Source of the DNA: Clostridiales bacterium UBA7285
GTDB lineage: Bacteria > Bacillota > Clostridia > Peptostreptococcales > Anaerovoracaceae
Direction of reading: 5' to 3'
Length of the DNA stretch: 64,000 nucleotides
Assembly (NCBI GenBank): GCA_002472145.1
Contig: DKRJ01000012.1
Coordinates: forward strand, 62,001 to 126,000
The position numbers and the translations under genes are program-made. Each line of letters begins with the position of its first letter. Position 1 is the first letter of the stretch. Shown one piece after another: positions 6,431 through 14,849 of this stretch. The notes under the pieces were generated by a model that saw nothing but the letters and a program-made list of their open reading frames with translations, made no database searches and was not told the DNA's origin.

Positions 6431-8194
6431 ATGAAAAAAGAACTCATTGCTCTCCGCGAAGCCATGAAAAAGCACTCGGTCGACGTATTCGTCGTCCCGA
6501 CGAACGATTTTCACGGCTCGGAATACATCAACGACTATTTCAAGACGCGCCGCTTCGTCTCAGGCTTCACCGGATCGGCGGGAACGCTCGTCGTGACGGC
6601 TGACGACGCCGAACTCTGGACGGACGGAAGATATTTCCTGCAGGCCGGCAGACAGCTTGAAGGAAGCGGCATCGGCCTCATGAAAGCCGGCGAGCCCGGA
6701 GTCCCGAAGATCACGGAATATATATCCGGGAAACTGAAGGAACTCCCGCGCGGCTCCGTATTAGGCTTTGACGGGCGCGTCATGTCGTACGAGCAGGCTC
6801 GCGAATACGAGGAGACTGCCTCCGCGGAGGGAGCGGAAGTCGTGTATGATCTCGACCTCGTCGGTGAAGTCTGGAAGGACCGCCCTGCGCTCTCGGGAAA
6901 CCGGATCTGGCAGCTTCCCGCAGAGTCATGCGGCAAGACATACGACGAAAAAATAGAGAGAGTCCGCGGCGCGATGGCCGGCAGAGCCGAATACCACCTG
7001 ATCACCGGGCTCGAAGAAAACGCCTGGCTCTATAATCTCCGCGGAAGCGACGTGGCCATGACGCCCGTATTTTTCTCATTCACGCTGATAACGCCCGATG
7101 ACGTGCGCCTGTACGTTTTTGACGACGTGCTGGAGCCCGCACTCGTCCCGGCGGGCGTGACCGTCAGGAATTACTTTGATCTGAGCAGAGACCTCGCGGC
7201 GCTTCAAGGCCCCGCGAACCTGCTCGCCGACCTCGGATCTGTCTCATATTCATTGATCAAATCAGTCCCGGGCGACGTGAAGATCGTCGAAGGGCTGTCA
7301 CCTGCAACTTGCTTCAAGGCCGTCAAGAACCCGGTCGAGATCGCCTCGACAAAGAAAGCTCACGTCGGCGACGGCGTCGCGATGGTGAAATTCATACACT
7401 GGCTGAAGACTCACGTCGGCAGAGAAGAGATGACCGAGATCTCCGTCGCGGATCACCTGAGGGAACTCCGCGCCGCGCAGAAGGGATTTATCGACCTCAG
7501 TTTCGACACTATCGCGGGCTACATGGACGACGGAGCGATCATCCACTACTCCGCCACACCGGAGACGAACAAGGCGCTCGCCCCGGAAGGCTTCCTGCTG
7601 GTGGATTCCGGCGGACAGTATTTAAGCGGAACGACGGACATCACGCGCACTATAGCGCTTGGGCCTCTCACGGATAAAATGAAGAAATACTATACCGCTG
7701 TCCTGCGTGGCCACATAGACCTCACGCTCGCCGAATTCGAGAAGGGCACGTCGGGCAAGCCTCTGGACCTGATCGCGCGCGCTCCTCTGGCAGAGCTCGG
7801 CCTCGATTACAACCACGGCACCGGGCACGGAGTGGGACATGTGCTGTCAGTGCACGAAGGGCCTCAGACGATAAGCCGCAGGGACACCGGGTATCCGATG
7901 GAAGCCGGCATGATCACCAGCGACGAGCCTGGCGTATATATCGAGAACGAATTCGGCGTCAGGATCGAAAACGAGAACCTCTGCGTCGAGAAGGACGGAA
8001 AACTCGGGTTTGAACCGATAACGCTCTGCCCTTACGAGCCTGAGGCGATCGTGACTGAGATGCTCACGGACGACGAACTCTCGTACCTGAACGGATATCA
8101 TCGCCGCGTGTACGAAGTTCTCGCGCCGCACCTGACAGAAGAAGAGAAGGAGTGGCTCCGCAGGGAGACCGAGCCGCTGAAAAAACTGAAATAG
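6431..8194 (+). CDS. pepP: Xaa-Pro aminopeptidase (aminopeptidase P, M24 family, long form)
   Basis: A cytoplasmic dinuclear-metal peptidase that removes N-terminal residues preceding proline. At 587 residues it is the long form with two creatinase-like N-terminal domains (about 1-300), an M24 pita-bread catalytic domain (about 305-530) and a C-terminal extension. Expected metal ligands are present at Asp392 and Asp403 (VDSGG and TTDITRT), His466 (GTGHGVGH), Glu499 (DEPGVY) and Glu513 (RIENE). A ribosome-binding site (AAGGAGG) precedes the ATG. It follows the Gx gene by 22 bp on the same strand and may be co-transcribed, although no functional link is evident. It likely serves peptide catabolism. 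Confidence 0.96.
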   Translation: MKKELIALREAMKKHSVDVFVVPTNDFHGSEYINDYFKTRRFVSGFTGSAGTLVVTADDAELWTDGRYFLQAGRQLEGSGIGLMKAGEPGVPKITEYISGKLKELPRGSVLGFDGRVMSYEQAREYEETASAEGAEVVYDLDLVGEVWKDRPALSGNRIWQLPAESCGKTYDEKIERVRGAMAGRAEYHLITGLEENAWLYNLRGSDVAMTPVFFSFTLITPDDVRLYVFDDVLEPALVPAGVTVRNYFDLSRDLAALQGPANLLADLGSVSYSLIKSVPGDVKIVEGLSPATCFKAVKNPVEIASTKKAHVGDGVAMVKFIHWLKTHVGREEMTEISVADHLRELRAAQKGFIDLSFDTIAGYMDDGAIIHYSATPETNKALAPEGFLLVDSGGQYLSGTTDITRTIALGPLTDKMKKYYTAVLRGHIDLTLAEFEKGTSGKPLDLIARAPLAELGLDYNHGTGHGVGHVLSVHEGPQTISRRDTGYPMEAGMITSDEPGVYIENEFGVRIENENLCVEKDGKLGFEPITLCPYEPEAIVTEMLTDDELSYLNGYHRRVYEVLAPHLTEEEKEWLRRETEPLKKLK

Positions 8195-8237
8195 TCGAGG
8201 CAGTATTCGAAAGTCACCCGCTGACTTTGACGCCGCT

Positions 8238-9086
8238 TTATCTGAGCTGTTTCGCAAGTTCGGCCGCCTCGCGCACGTTCGCCGCCATTCCCTTATACGT
8301 CATTCCGTAGAGCGAGGCGAAACGCGGTGAGATTGAGCGTTTCGTATTCGACGGACTGAGCATCGTCGCCGCTCATCGCGACTACTTCCAGACATGGGGA
8401 AAAACGCTCTCCACCGAGCTATTATTCTGTCGGGAAAGGGCTTTCCTGCAGTAGTGCGAGATCCTCTTCTCCAGGGTTCCGGTATTGTCACCGCTGTCAA
8501 GCAGCGCAGCGTCGAGTTTCCTGACCCGCTCTTTTTTCTCCTCGTCAGGGTTTTGATCGACGAAGATCAGGTGGCGCCTGACTCCATGATGATCTCTGGC
8601 TTTAGCGGCAAATGCGAGGGAATCCTCATTTATCCCGAATATTATCAGACGACGACGGCGTTTTGCCGCGCACATCCTGCGCAGTTCCTCGATAAGCCGT
8701 CTGCCCAGCGTCAGAACGATGACGTTCGCGGTGGTGAATCTTGCCGCCAGGATGATCACCCAGTACAGCGCCGGCATCAGGGCGTTTGAAGCGAACCACT
8801 CTTCGCCCATCAAGGCGCTGTATTCGTTTCCGCTCCCGAAGTTCGCAATGGTTGCCACTACCGTGCGTGCGATGCCGACGATGAGTTCATAGAACGAGCT
8901 GACATCATGGCAGAAAAGCCGCGTATGGAAAATGTATGAACCGATGAATCCGATTGCTGCCGTTATCAAAGTCAGACGCTGGTTCTTCTTTTCGTCCAGT
9001 GTCAGATTTACGATGATCACGCTATGATAATGGCTGTGACGATTACTCCAATTGCGTAATAAGGCATGTCCGCTACTTCTGATCAA
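8238..9086 (-). pseudogene. Decayed membrane protein with an RCK/TrkA-N-like nucleotide-binding segment
   Basis: The longest open piece (8382-9086) encodes two hydrophobic segments, GLTAAIGFIGSY-like and ALYWVIILAARF, then a Rossmann-like stretch RRLIIFGINEDSLAFAAKA followed by HLIFVDQNP. This resembles the NAD-binding RCK domains of potassium channels or transport regulators. Both ends are broken. Near 9020 the upstream frame PYYAIGVIVTAIII stops and the coding sense resumes in another frame. Near 8310 the C-terminal sense (FASLYGMTYKGMAANVREAAELAKQLR-like, ending at 8238) is again in a different frame. At least two frameshifts and no credible start make this a relic. Its original function is only tentatively recognised. 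Confidence 0.6.
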
Positions 9087-9130
9087 GAAAATGATAAGGG
9101 CGGCCTCATAGGATCGGCTGCCCCTGTATA

Positions 9131-9700
9131 CTATTTCTCTTTATTGGTTCTTCCTTCTCTTCTGGCTTTATGATCATAGATGGAGTTCACCAGTTTGGTC
9201 CCCGCGTAGCCGGAGAATATCCCGACGCCCACGCCGCCCAGAACGTCCGTCAGATAATGGACGTACAGGTACATGCGCGAAAATCCCGTCGTGCAGGCTA
9301 TCACTCCGACCGGCTTCCACGCGATATTGTGGTTAAAGAAAAGCGACGACGCTATAGCAAAGGACGCACCCGTGTGCCCCGACGGGAAAGACTGATCCCA
9401 CGGCTCGTCGATCAGGAGATGCTCCTTGATGTGGTTCTCGTCCTCCGCCTTGTCGTAAGGGCGGATGCGGTCTCCGAGAGGTTTCAGGATGATATTGCAG
9501 AGCGTGAATTCGACGCCCAGAGACGCAAACATCCCCAGACCCGTCTTGCGCGTTTTTGGTATCGCCGCGAGGGCGATCGAAGTTGAAAGCCAGACGGCGC
9601 CGTAATTGTTCGCCTTGGACACGGCAGTCATCAGGCGGTCCATCTGCCTGCTCCGTGTGTGTTTCTGAATAAAATCGAGTATCGCTATTTCCTTTGACAT
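9131..9700 (-). CDS. PAP2-family phosphatase (undecaprenyl-pyrophosphate or lipid phosphatase type)
   Basis: 189 residues from an ATG at 9700 that has AAGGAG eight bases upstream; an earlier in-frame start lacks this. Integral membrane enzyme with the three PAP2 signature motifs in order: K-x6-RP (KPLGDRIRP), PSGH (SFPSGHTG) and SR-x5-H-x3-D (SRMYLYVHYLTD). The two histidines act as nucleophile and acid. Members recycle undecaprenyl pyrophosphate or dephosphorylate phosphatidate and related lipids, and the sequence does not decide between these. The start lies 14 bp after the DUF2284 gene, so the two are probably co-transcribed. Confidence 0.9.
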   Translation of the reverse strand: MSKEIAILDFIQKHTRSRQMDRLMTAVSKANNYGAVWLSTSIALAAIPKTRKTGLGMFASLGVEFTLCNIILKPLGDRIRPYDKAEDENHIKEHLLIDEPWDQSFPSGHTGASFAIASSLFFNHNIAWKPVGVIACTTGFSRMYLYVHYLTDVLGGVGVGIFSGYAGTKLVNSIYDHKARREGRTNKEK

Positions 9701-9714
9701 ATATCGAATCTCCT

Positions 9715-10218
9715 TCACTCTACCAGGAGCAGCCCGTAATAGTCGTGCCCCGCGTCATCCTCTTTGGAACCGGCAAACGGCGCAGGCTCCAGGCCGCACG
9801 CACGCACCGTCCCGAAAACGTCTATCCCGCACGCCTCCATCGACGGCAGCGGTCTGCCCGGATGATTGCAGTGATCCCTGCCGCACACCTCGCAGAGCGT
9901 GCAGTGGCTTCCGCCGTACGCGATGACTTTATAATATCCGTCCAGGAACAAAGCCCTCGAGCCGGCCTGCGCGATATCCGTAAGTTTCGTGAAATCGTGG
10001 CAGCGGAACAGGATAGCGCTGTTGAAGCATTTCAGCATTCCCTCGGTGTCGCGCCACGTCGGGGTGTTCGGCGGGCAGCAGTAGTATGCTCCGTATCTCG
10101 GGCATCCGAATTTGCACTTATATATGGTCCACGGCGCGATGACTATCTTGGAAACGTCGATCTGCAAAGCGAGATCCGCGCCGGCTTCCTTTAAAACGTC
10201 AAAATATTTCTCATACAT
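9715..10218 (-). CDS. DUF2284 cysteine-rich metal-binding protein
   Basis: 167 residues of the DUF2284 family (PF10050-type). The Cys pattern is typical: CKFGCPRYGAYYCCPPNTPTW near residues 35-55, and CTLCEVCGRDHCNHP near 106-120. The paired clusters suggest binding of zinc or an iron-sulphur cluster in the cytoplasm. No enzymatic function is established for the family. It appears in anaerobes beside varied genes, here upstream of a PAP2 phosphatase and downstream of an acetyltransferase, which gives little functional clue. Confidence 0.85.
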   Translation of the reverse strand: MYEKYFDVLKEAGADLALQIDVSKIVIAPWTIYKCKFGCPRYGAYYCCPPNTPTWRDTEGMLKCFNSAILFRCHDFTKLTDIAQAGSRALFLDGYYKVIAYGGSHCTLCEVCGRDHCNHPGRPLPSMEACGIDVFGTVRACGLEPAPFAGSKEDDAGHDYYGLLLVE

Positions 10219-10301
10219 ACATATATCCTCCGGGGACTTGAGGCTCCGCGCAATGAGGTCCCCTCAGAGCCGCACCTGCCGCAGACGCCCCGCGCCCGGC
10301 G

Positions 10302-10901
10302 TCATTTTATGCCGTATTTTTCCTTAAGCAGGCCTTTGATGTCGTTGACGTTGATGACAGGCTCCGGATCGTCCGTGTGAGGTCCTATCATCTTTTCCAT
10401 CCAGATCATGTCGTACCATCTTCCGAACTTAAACCCGCACTTGTGAAAGCGGCCGACCAGGGTATATCCCATATGCTCGTGGAATCCCTCGCTGTTTTTG
10501 GTCAGATACTCGTCCTCGACCTCCGGATATCCTATGCACGCGTTCAGGTTCAGTATGCGCATCTCCTTCAGGACGTTCTCCATCAAGGAATACAGTTTCT
10601 TCCCGTACCCGTGCCTGCGCGCGTCCTTTCTCAAGTAGATCGTCATCTCCACGCTGTGAGCGTAGGCCTCGCGCCCGACGAAGTCCCCGGCGTAGGCATA
10701 GCCGACCGGCACCCCGTCTTCCTCCATGATGATATACGGATACTTCATTCCGACTGCCTCTATCCGGCCTGCGAATTCCTCTTCCGTCGGAACGTCATAC
10801 TCAAAGGTGATGGTTGTTTCCCTGACGTACGATGCGTAGATCTGAAGCAGCGCCGCGGCGTCATCGGGCCGCGCGAAACGATACGTGATCTTCGGTTCCA
10901 T
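10302..10901 (-). CDS. GNAT-family N-acetyltransferase, phosphinothricin acetyltransferase-like
   Basis: 199 residues from the ATG ending at 10901, preceded by GGAGGGG. It has a GNAT fold: an N-terminal FARPDDAAALLQIY helix, a central YAYAGDF strand and the acetyl-CoA loop RKDARRHGYGKKL near residues 92-104. The NACIGYPEVEDEYLTKNSEGFHEHMGY order and FGRWYDMIWMEK end match the Pat/Bar subfamily, which acetylates amino groups of small molecules such as phosphinothricin, methionine sulfoximine or other amino acid analogues. The true substrate is unknown. A C-terminal tail of about 25 residues, charged and ending EKYGIK, extends beyond the usual fold. Confidence 0.88.
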   Translation of the reverse strand: MEPKITYRFARPDDAAALLQIYASYVRETTITFEYDVPTEEEFAGRIEAVGMKYPYIIMEEDGVPVGYAYAGDFVGREAYAHSVEMTIYLRKDARRHGYGKKLYSLMENVLKEMRILNLNACIGYPEVEDEYLTKNSEGFHEHMGYTLVGRFHKCGFKFGRWYDMIWMEKMIGPHTDDPEPVINVNDIKGLLKEKYGIK

Positions 10902-10985
10902 CAAAACCCCTCCAGGCGGGAAACGTCCTGTCCGTCTCTTATCCCTATGAATATTTTATCAGATACGGCGTAAAAGTGACGTACT

Positions 10986-11019
10986 AAAATAAAACGGGAC
11001 CGGATCTCGCCGGTCCCGT
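10986..11019 (-). terminator. Rho-independent terminator of the rnf operon
   Basis: A perfect 10-bp GC-rich stem (arms 10994-11003 and 11010-11019, loop of 6) is followed on the minus strand by a T-rich run (TTTATTTT). It lies about 55 bp after the rnfB stop codon, so it ends the rnfCDGEAB transcript. Confidence 0.9.
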
Positions 11020-11073
11020 GAAAGCGCGTATATGCTTTTTGCGCATACCCTGCTGCGCATCCCTGTCCGGGGC

Positions 11074-11895
11074 TTACGCGGCGGCTTTCTTCTTCTTTTC
11101 GTTCGCGATGAGGCGATGATTGAGGATAGCGCCTGTAGGGCACGCCTTTGCGCACATGCCGCAATTCGTGCACTTTTCAGGGTCGATGAACGCGAGGTTG
11201 TCCTCGACGTGCACAGCGTCGAATTTGCACTGCTTCTCGCACATCTTGCAGCCGATGCAGCCGAGCGAGCAGACCTTTCTGGTCTCCGCGCCGCTTGATT
11301 TGTTGCTGCAGTGTACGATGACCTCGTTTGCCGCAGGTGAGATCCTGATGAGGCTCTGAGGGCAGGCCTTTGCGCACATGCCGCACGCTACGCAGGAATT
11401 CCTGTCTACGTGGGCCACGCCGTTGATGACTTTGATCGACTCATATTTGCAGGCCGCTTCGCAGTCGCCGAATCCGAGGCATCCGAACGAGCAGAGCTTG
11501 TTGCCTCCGAAAAGGTTCTTTGCCGCCTTGCACGTCTTCGGTCCTACGTAATCGAGGAGCGGCTTAGCCACGTCGCAGCTGCCGTCGCACATGACGACCG
11601 CGACTTTCTTTTCAGTCTCTCCCGCGTCGACGCCGAGGATCTTCGCAAGCTTGGCCGCGCATGAAGCGCCGCCTACGACGCACAGATTGCAAGGCGTCTC
11701 ACGGTCGTCGGCCATTTTCTTCGCGTAGTCGTCGCATCCGGCAAAACCGCATCCGCCGCAGTTCGCGCCAGGGAGTTCGGCCCTGAGGGCCTGAGCAGTC
11801 TCGTCTACAGGAACTTCAAACACTTTAGAAGCGAATGAAAGCATCACGGAGCAGACGAGACCTATTACAACTACTATTATTACTGCTGTTGCCAT
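11074..11895 (-). CDS. rnfB: Rnf complex subunit RnfB (polyferredoxin)
   Basis: Electron-entry subunit of the ion-pumping ferredoxin:NAD+ oxidoreductase. It accepts electrons from reduced ferredoxin on the cytoplasmic face. 273 residues: an N-terminal transmembrane helix (about 4-24), a CGGCGFAGC cluster-binding domain near 46-54 with a downstream Cys, and three ferredoxin-type CxxCxxCxxxC sets (CVACGMCAKACP, CIGCKMCEKQC, CTNCGMCAKACP). The C-terminus is Lys/Ala-rich. It is the last gene of the operon, 17 bp after rnfA, and is followed by a strong terminator. Confidence 0.97.
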   Translation of the reverse strand: MATAVIIVVVIGLVCSVMLSFASKVFEVPVDETAQALRAELPGANCGGCGFAGCDDYAKKMADDRETPCNLCVVGGASCAAKLAKILGVDAGETEKKVAVVMCDGSCDVAKPLLDYVGPKTCKAAKNLFGGNKLCSFGCLGFGDCEAACKYESIKVINGVAHVDRNSCVACGMCAKACPQSLIRISPAANEVIVHCSNKSSGAETRKVCSLGCIGCKMCEKQCKFDAVHVEDNLAFIDPEKCTNCGMCAKACPTGAILNHRLIANEKKKKAAA

Positions 11896-11912
11896 TGATC
11901 TGACGCTCCTTT

Positions 11913-12491
11913 CTACGAGAACAGCCCGGAGAATCCCATGAAGCTGAGGCTCAGGATCGACGCTGAGATCAGCGTGATCGGAACGCCCTTAAACGGTCCC
12001 GGGACCTTCTCGTCTTTCGCCAGTTTCGTCGTTCTTACGCCCGCGAAAATGATGAGTGCGAGCATGAAGCCGACCGCAGCGCCGAAAGCGTTGGCGATGG
12101 ACTGGCCGAAGTTGTAGCCGGCATCGATGTTAGCGATGCAGACGCCGAGAACGGCGCAGTTCGTCGTGATCAGCGGAAGGTAGACACCGAGCGCTTTATA
12201 CAGAGATTCCATGTATTTTTTCATCATCATCTCGATGAGCTGCACGAGTGCGGCGATCACGAGAATGAAGACTACTGTCTGAAGATATCCGATCCCGAGG
12301 CTGTCGAGAAGCTGCTGGAGAGGCCACGTTACCGCCGTAGCGAGTACCATGACGAAGATTACCGCAGCGCCCATGCCGACCGCGGAGTCGAGTTTCTTGG
12401 AAACGCCGAGGAACGGGCAGATTCCGAGGAACTGCGAGAGAACGTAGTTATTTACCAGGATCATGCTGAAAATTATTGCTATTGCGCTCAT
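11913..12491 (-). CDS. rnfA: Rnf complex membrane subunit RnfA
   Basis: 192 residues with six hydrophobic helices, homologous to RnfE and NqrE. RnfA and RnfE pack as an inverted pair and hold a membrane-embedded iron-sulphur cluster on the electron path. The conserved cysteine segments GICPFLGVSKKLDSA (near residue 20) and TNCAVLGVCIANI (near residue 107) are present. The gene starts 3 bp after the rnfE stop codon, so translation is coupled. Confidence 0.97.
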   Translation of the reverse strand: MSAIAIIFSMILVNNYVLSQFLGICPFLGVSKKLDSAVGMGAAVIFVMVLATAVTWPLQQLLDSLGIGYLQTVVFILVIAALVQLIEMMMKKYMESLYKALGVYLPLITTNCAVLGVCIANIDAGYNFGQSIANAFGAAVGFMLALIIFAGVRTTKLAKDEKVPGPFKGVPITLISASILSLSFMGFSGLFS

Positions 12492-12494
12492 CTG

Positions 12495-13265
12495 CTATGC
12501 TCCTTTCTCTTCGCTCAGCGCAGCTCCGGCAGGTGCCGCTGCCTGTGCCTGTGCAGCCGCAGCCGCAGCCTTTTCCTTTGCCGCCGCAGCAGCCGCTTTG
12601 GCCGCAGCCTTTGCGTCCGCCATGATCTTCGCGTCTTCTTCGCCGAAGTCTCTCACTTTGATCTCTTTGTCGCGGGTGATCCAGTTCACAAGGGCTACGA
12701 GGAGCGCAAACGTGAAGAATCCGCCCGGTGCGAGACTCAGGATGCCGATGTGGTCGATCGAGTCAGGGATGATCTGAACTCCGAAGAGCGATCCCATCCC
12801 GAACAGTTCGCGGAAGACGCCCATCAGGAAGAGTACGAGCGTATAGCCAATGCTCATTCCGATGCCGTCGAGCGCGGAGTCGAGAACCGTATTTTTATTT
12901 GCGAACATCTCGGCACGGCCGAGGATGATGCAGTTTACAACGATGAGCGGGATGAACAGACCGAGCGACTTATCGAGTGCCGGGGCATATGCCTTCAGCA
13001 GGAGCTGCACGATCGTTACGAAGCCCGCGATGACTACGATATAGCAAGGGATGCGAACGTTGTCAGGGATCACTTTACGCAGCACTGAAATGAAGATGTT
13101 TGAAAGGATCATTACGACCGCGAAAGCGACTCCCATGCCCAGTCCGTTGATGACCTGCGACGTAGTTGCCAGTGTGGAGCAGCATCCGAGCAGCAGAACG
13201 AGTACCGGGTTTTCTTTGATGATACCGTTCGTTATGATGGAAAGCTTGCTTTTCTTTTCTTCCAT
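12495..13265 (-). CDS. rnfE: Rnf complex membrane subunit RnfE with an alanine-rich C-terminal tail
   Basis: 256 residues. The first ~205 are a standard RnfE with six helices and Cys segments LGCCSTLA (near residue 27) and VNCIILGRAEMFA (near residue 108), the partner of RnfA. The remaining ~45 residues are an extra charged and Ala-rich tail with runs such as AKAAAAAAKEKAAAAAA, ending SEEKGA. This tail is predicted to face the cytoplasm and is absent from typical RnfE proteins of about 200-235 residues. Its start codon overlaps the rnfG stop. Confidence 0.96.
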   Translation of the reverse strand: MEEKKSKLSIITNGIIKENPVLVLLLGCCSTLATTSQVINGLGMGVAFAVVMILSNIFISVLRKVIPDNVRIPCYIVVIAGFVTIVQLLLKAYAPALDKSLGLFIPLIVVNCIILGRAEMFANKNTVLDSALDGIGMSIGYTLVLFLMGVFRELFGMGSLFGVQIIPDSIDHIGILSLAPGGFFTFALLVALVNWITRDKEIKVRDFGEEDAKIMADAKAAAKAAAAAAKEKAAAAAAQAQAAAPAGAALSEEKGA

Positions 13266-13840
13266 TACTGGACACCTCCCATCTCTTTATATTGTTCGAG
13301 AGCCATGTAGACGCCGTAGTGGATGGCGTTCGAGGAGACCGAAGCTCCTGTCACGTGGTCGACGGTAGGGTCCTTCTTGCAGGAAGTGTCCTGAAGTTCC
13401 GTCAGGCCGACGTACTGTGAAAGGTGCTCCTCGCTCTGGGCTCTGGTCCCGACGCCCGGAGTGTCGGCGTGGCTCGTGATGACGATGCCGGTGATGGCTC
13501 CGTCAGCGTCGATGCCGACCATCTCTGTAAGCGTGCCGCCGAACGATTTAGTATCTACTGTGATAACGACTCCGCATTTATTGTCCGCGGAATAGACGTC
13601 TGTTACGACTACTTTGCCGTCGTCTGTCGCGACGAGGTCTCCGTCATACTGTGTGAAGGAGTCGGCGTCAGGCAGAAGCTGCTGCCTTGCGGCGTCTGCG
13701 TCTGCTTTAGTCCTCTCGGCTATGATAGGAGCCGCGACTTTATACGTCGCAGCGAGCAGGAACGAGATCACGAGGCAGATCGCCACGAGCACCACGATCG
13801 GCTTGCCGTATTTTTCGAAGGACGTATTCTTATTTTTCAT
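13265..13840 (-). CDS. rnfG: Rnf complex subunit RnfG (covalent FMN carrier)
   Basis: 191 residues from the ATG ending at 13840, chosen because AGGAGG lies about ten bases upstream; the upstream in-frame ATG would place this motif inside the coding region. One transmembrane helix (about 14-34) anchors an extracytoplasmic FMN-binding domain. The flavinylation motif DHVTGASVSS places the FMN acceptor at Ser167, consistent with the ApbE consensus, where Thr is more usual. ApbE is encoded about 8 kb away. The 5' end overlaps rnfD by 11 bp. Confidence 0.95.
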   Translation of the reverse strand: MKNKNTSFEKYGKPIVVLVAICLVISFLLAATYKVAAPIIAERTKADADAARQQLLPDADSFTQYDGDLVATDDGKVVVTDVYSADNKCGVVITVDTKSFGGTLTEMVGIDADGAITGIVITSHADTPGVGTRAQSEEHLSQYVGLTELQDTSCKKDPTVDHVTGASVSSNAIHYGVYMALEQYKEMGGVQ

Positions 13841-14849
13841 TCTTTTTCTTACCTCCTCCATAAGCCAGCTTGATGCAGAGCATGTCGATCAGAGGCGTGA
13901 GAATGTTCATGAGGAGGATCGAGAAAGAAACTCCTTCAGGATATCCGGCCCAGAGTCTGATGATCATCGTGAAGACTCCGCACCCGAAGCCCATGATGAC
14001 TTTGCCCAGAGGCATTACAGGGGACGTGACGTAGTCGGTCGCCATGAAGAACGCTCCGAGCATCACGCCGCCGCAGAGTACATGGTAGAGAGCCATGTAG
14101 AACGGATTTACGTCGCAGCCTTTGACCGCGTAGTAGATGAGGGCGAAAACATAGACTGTCGCGATGAACGCTACAGGGGTCGCCGGCGAGATGATCTTCT
14201 TTACGAGGAGGATCACGCCGCCGATGAGCAGTGCCAGAGCGCAGACCTCGCCCATCGCTCCGCCCGTCTTTCCGAGGAACATATCGAGCAGCGAAGGCAG
14301 CGAGCCGTCCGCGAATCTGTCAGCGAGCTCGTCTGTCGGGCTCTCTTTAAGGATGCTGAGCGGCGTTGCTCCGGTCACGACGTCCGCGGTCCTCTTCGAC
14401 GCGATCACAGGCCATGTCGTCATCCTCGTCGTGAATGAGAGGAGGAGCACGATCCTGGCGACGATCGCAGGGTTAGCGAAGTTGTGCCCGATACCGCCGA
14501 ACAGTGCTTTGGCGATGATGATCGCGACAAAGCATCCGAAAATAGCTTCCCAGATCGGGAAATTGCTCGGGAGGTTGAAAGCGATCAGCGTGCCGGTCAC
14601 GGCTGCGCTCAGGTCTCTCCAGTTTTCCTGCTGGTGCATCGCTTTCTGATAAGCCCACTCGAAGAACATCGATGCCGCGATGCAGACGACCGTGAGAAGG
14701 AGTACTCTCGGCCCGAAGATGATGGTGCTTGCGATCAGCGCAGGTACGAGCGCGATCAAAACCCACATCATCGTCTTTCTGGTGTCCAGTTTCGTCACGA
14801 TATGCGGCGAGGACGCCACCATTAACGTATCGTAGTATTGATCTTCCAT
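13830..14849 (-). CDS. rnfD: Rnf complex membrane subunit RnfD (covalent FMN carrier)
   Basis: 339 residues with about nine to ten hydrophobic helices, homologous to NqrB. The motif DVVTGATPLS carries the ApbE target Thr at codon 162 in an extracytoplasmic loop. RnfD passes electrons between RnfG and the membrane cluster and is part of the ion-translocating core. It follows rnfC with a one-base overlap and overlaps rnfG, as expected for a tightly coupled operon. Confidence 0.96.
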   Translation of the reverse strand: MEDQYYDTLMVASSPHIVTKLDTRKTMMWVLIALVPALIASTIIFGPRVLLLTVVCIAASMFFEWAYQKAMHQQENWRDLSAAVTGTLIAFNLPSNFPIWEAIFGCFVAIIIAKALFGGIGHNFANPAIVARIVLLLSFTTRMTTWPVIASKRTADVVTGATPLSILKESPTDELADRFADGSLPSLLDMFLGKTGGAMGEVCALALLIGGVILLVKKIISPATPVAFIATVYVFALIYYAVKGCDVNPFYMALYHVLCGGVMLGAFFMATDYVTSPVMPLGKVIMGFGCGVFTMIIRLWAGYPEGVSFSILLMNILTPLIDMLCIKLAYGGGKKKNEK

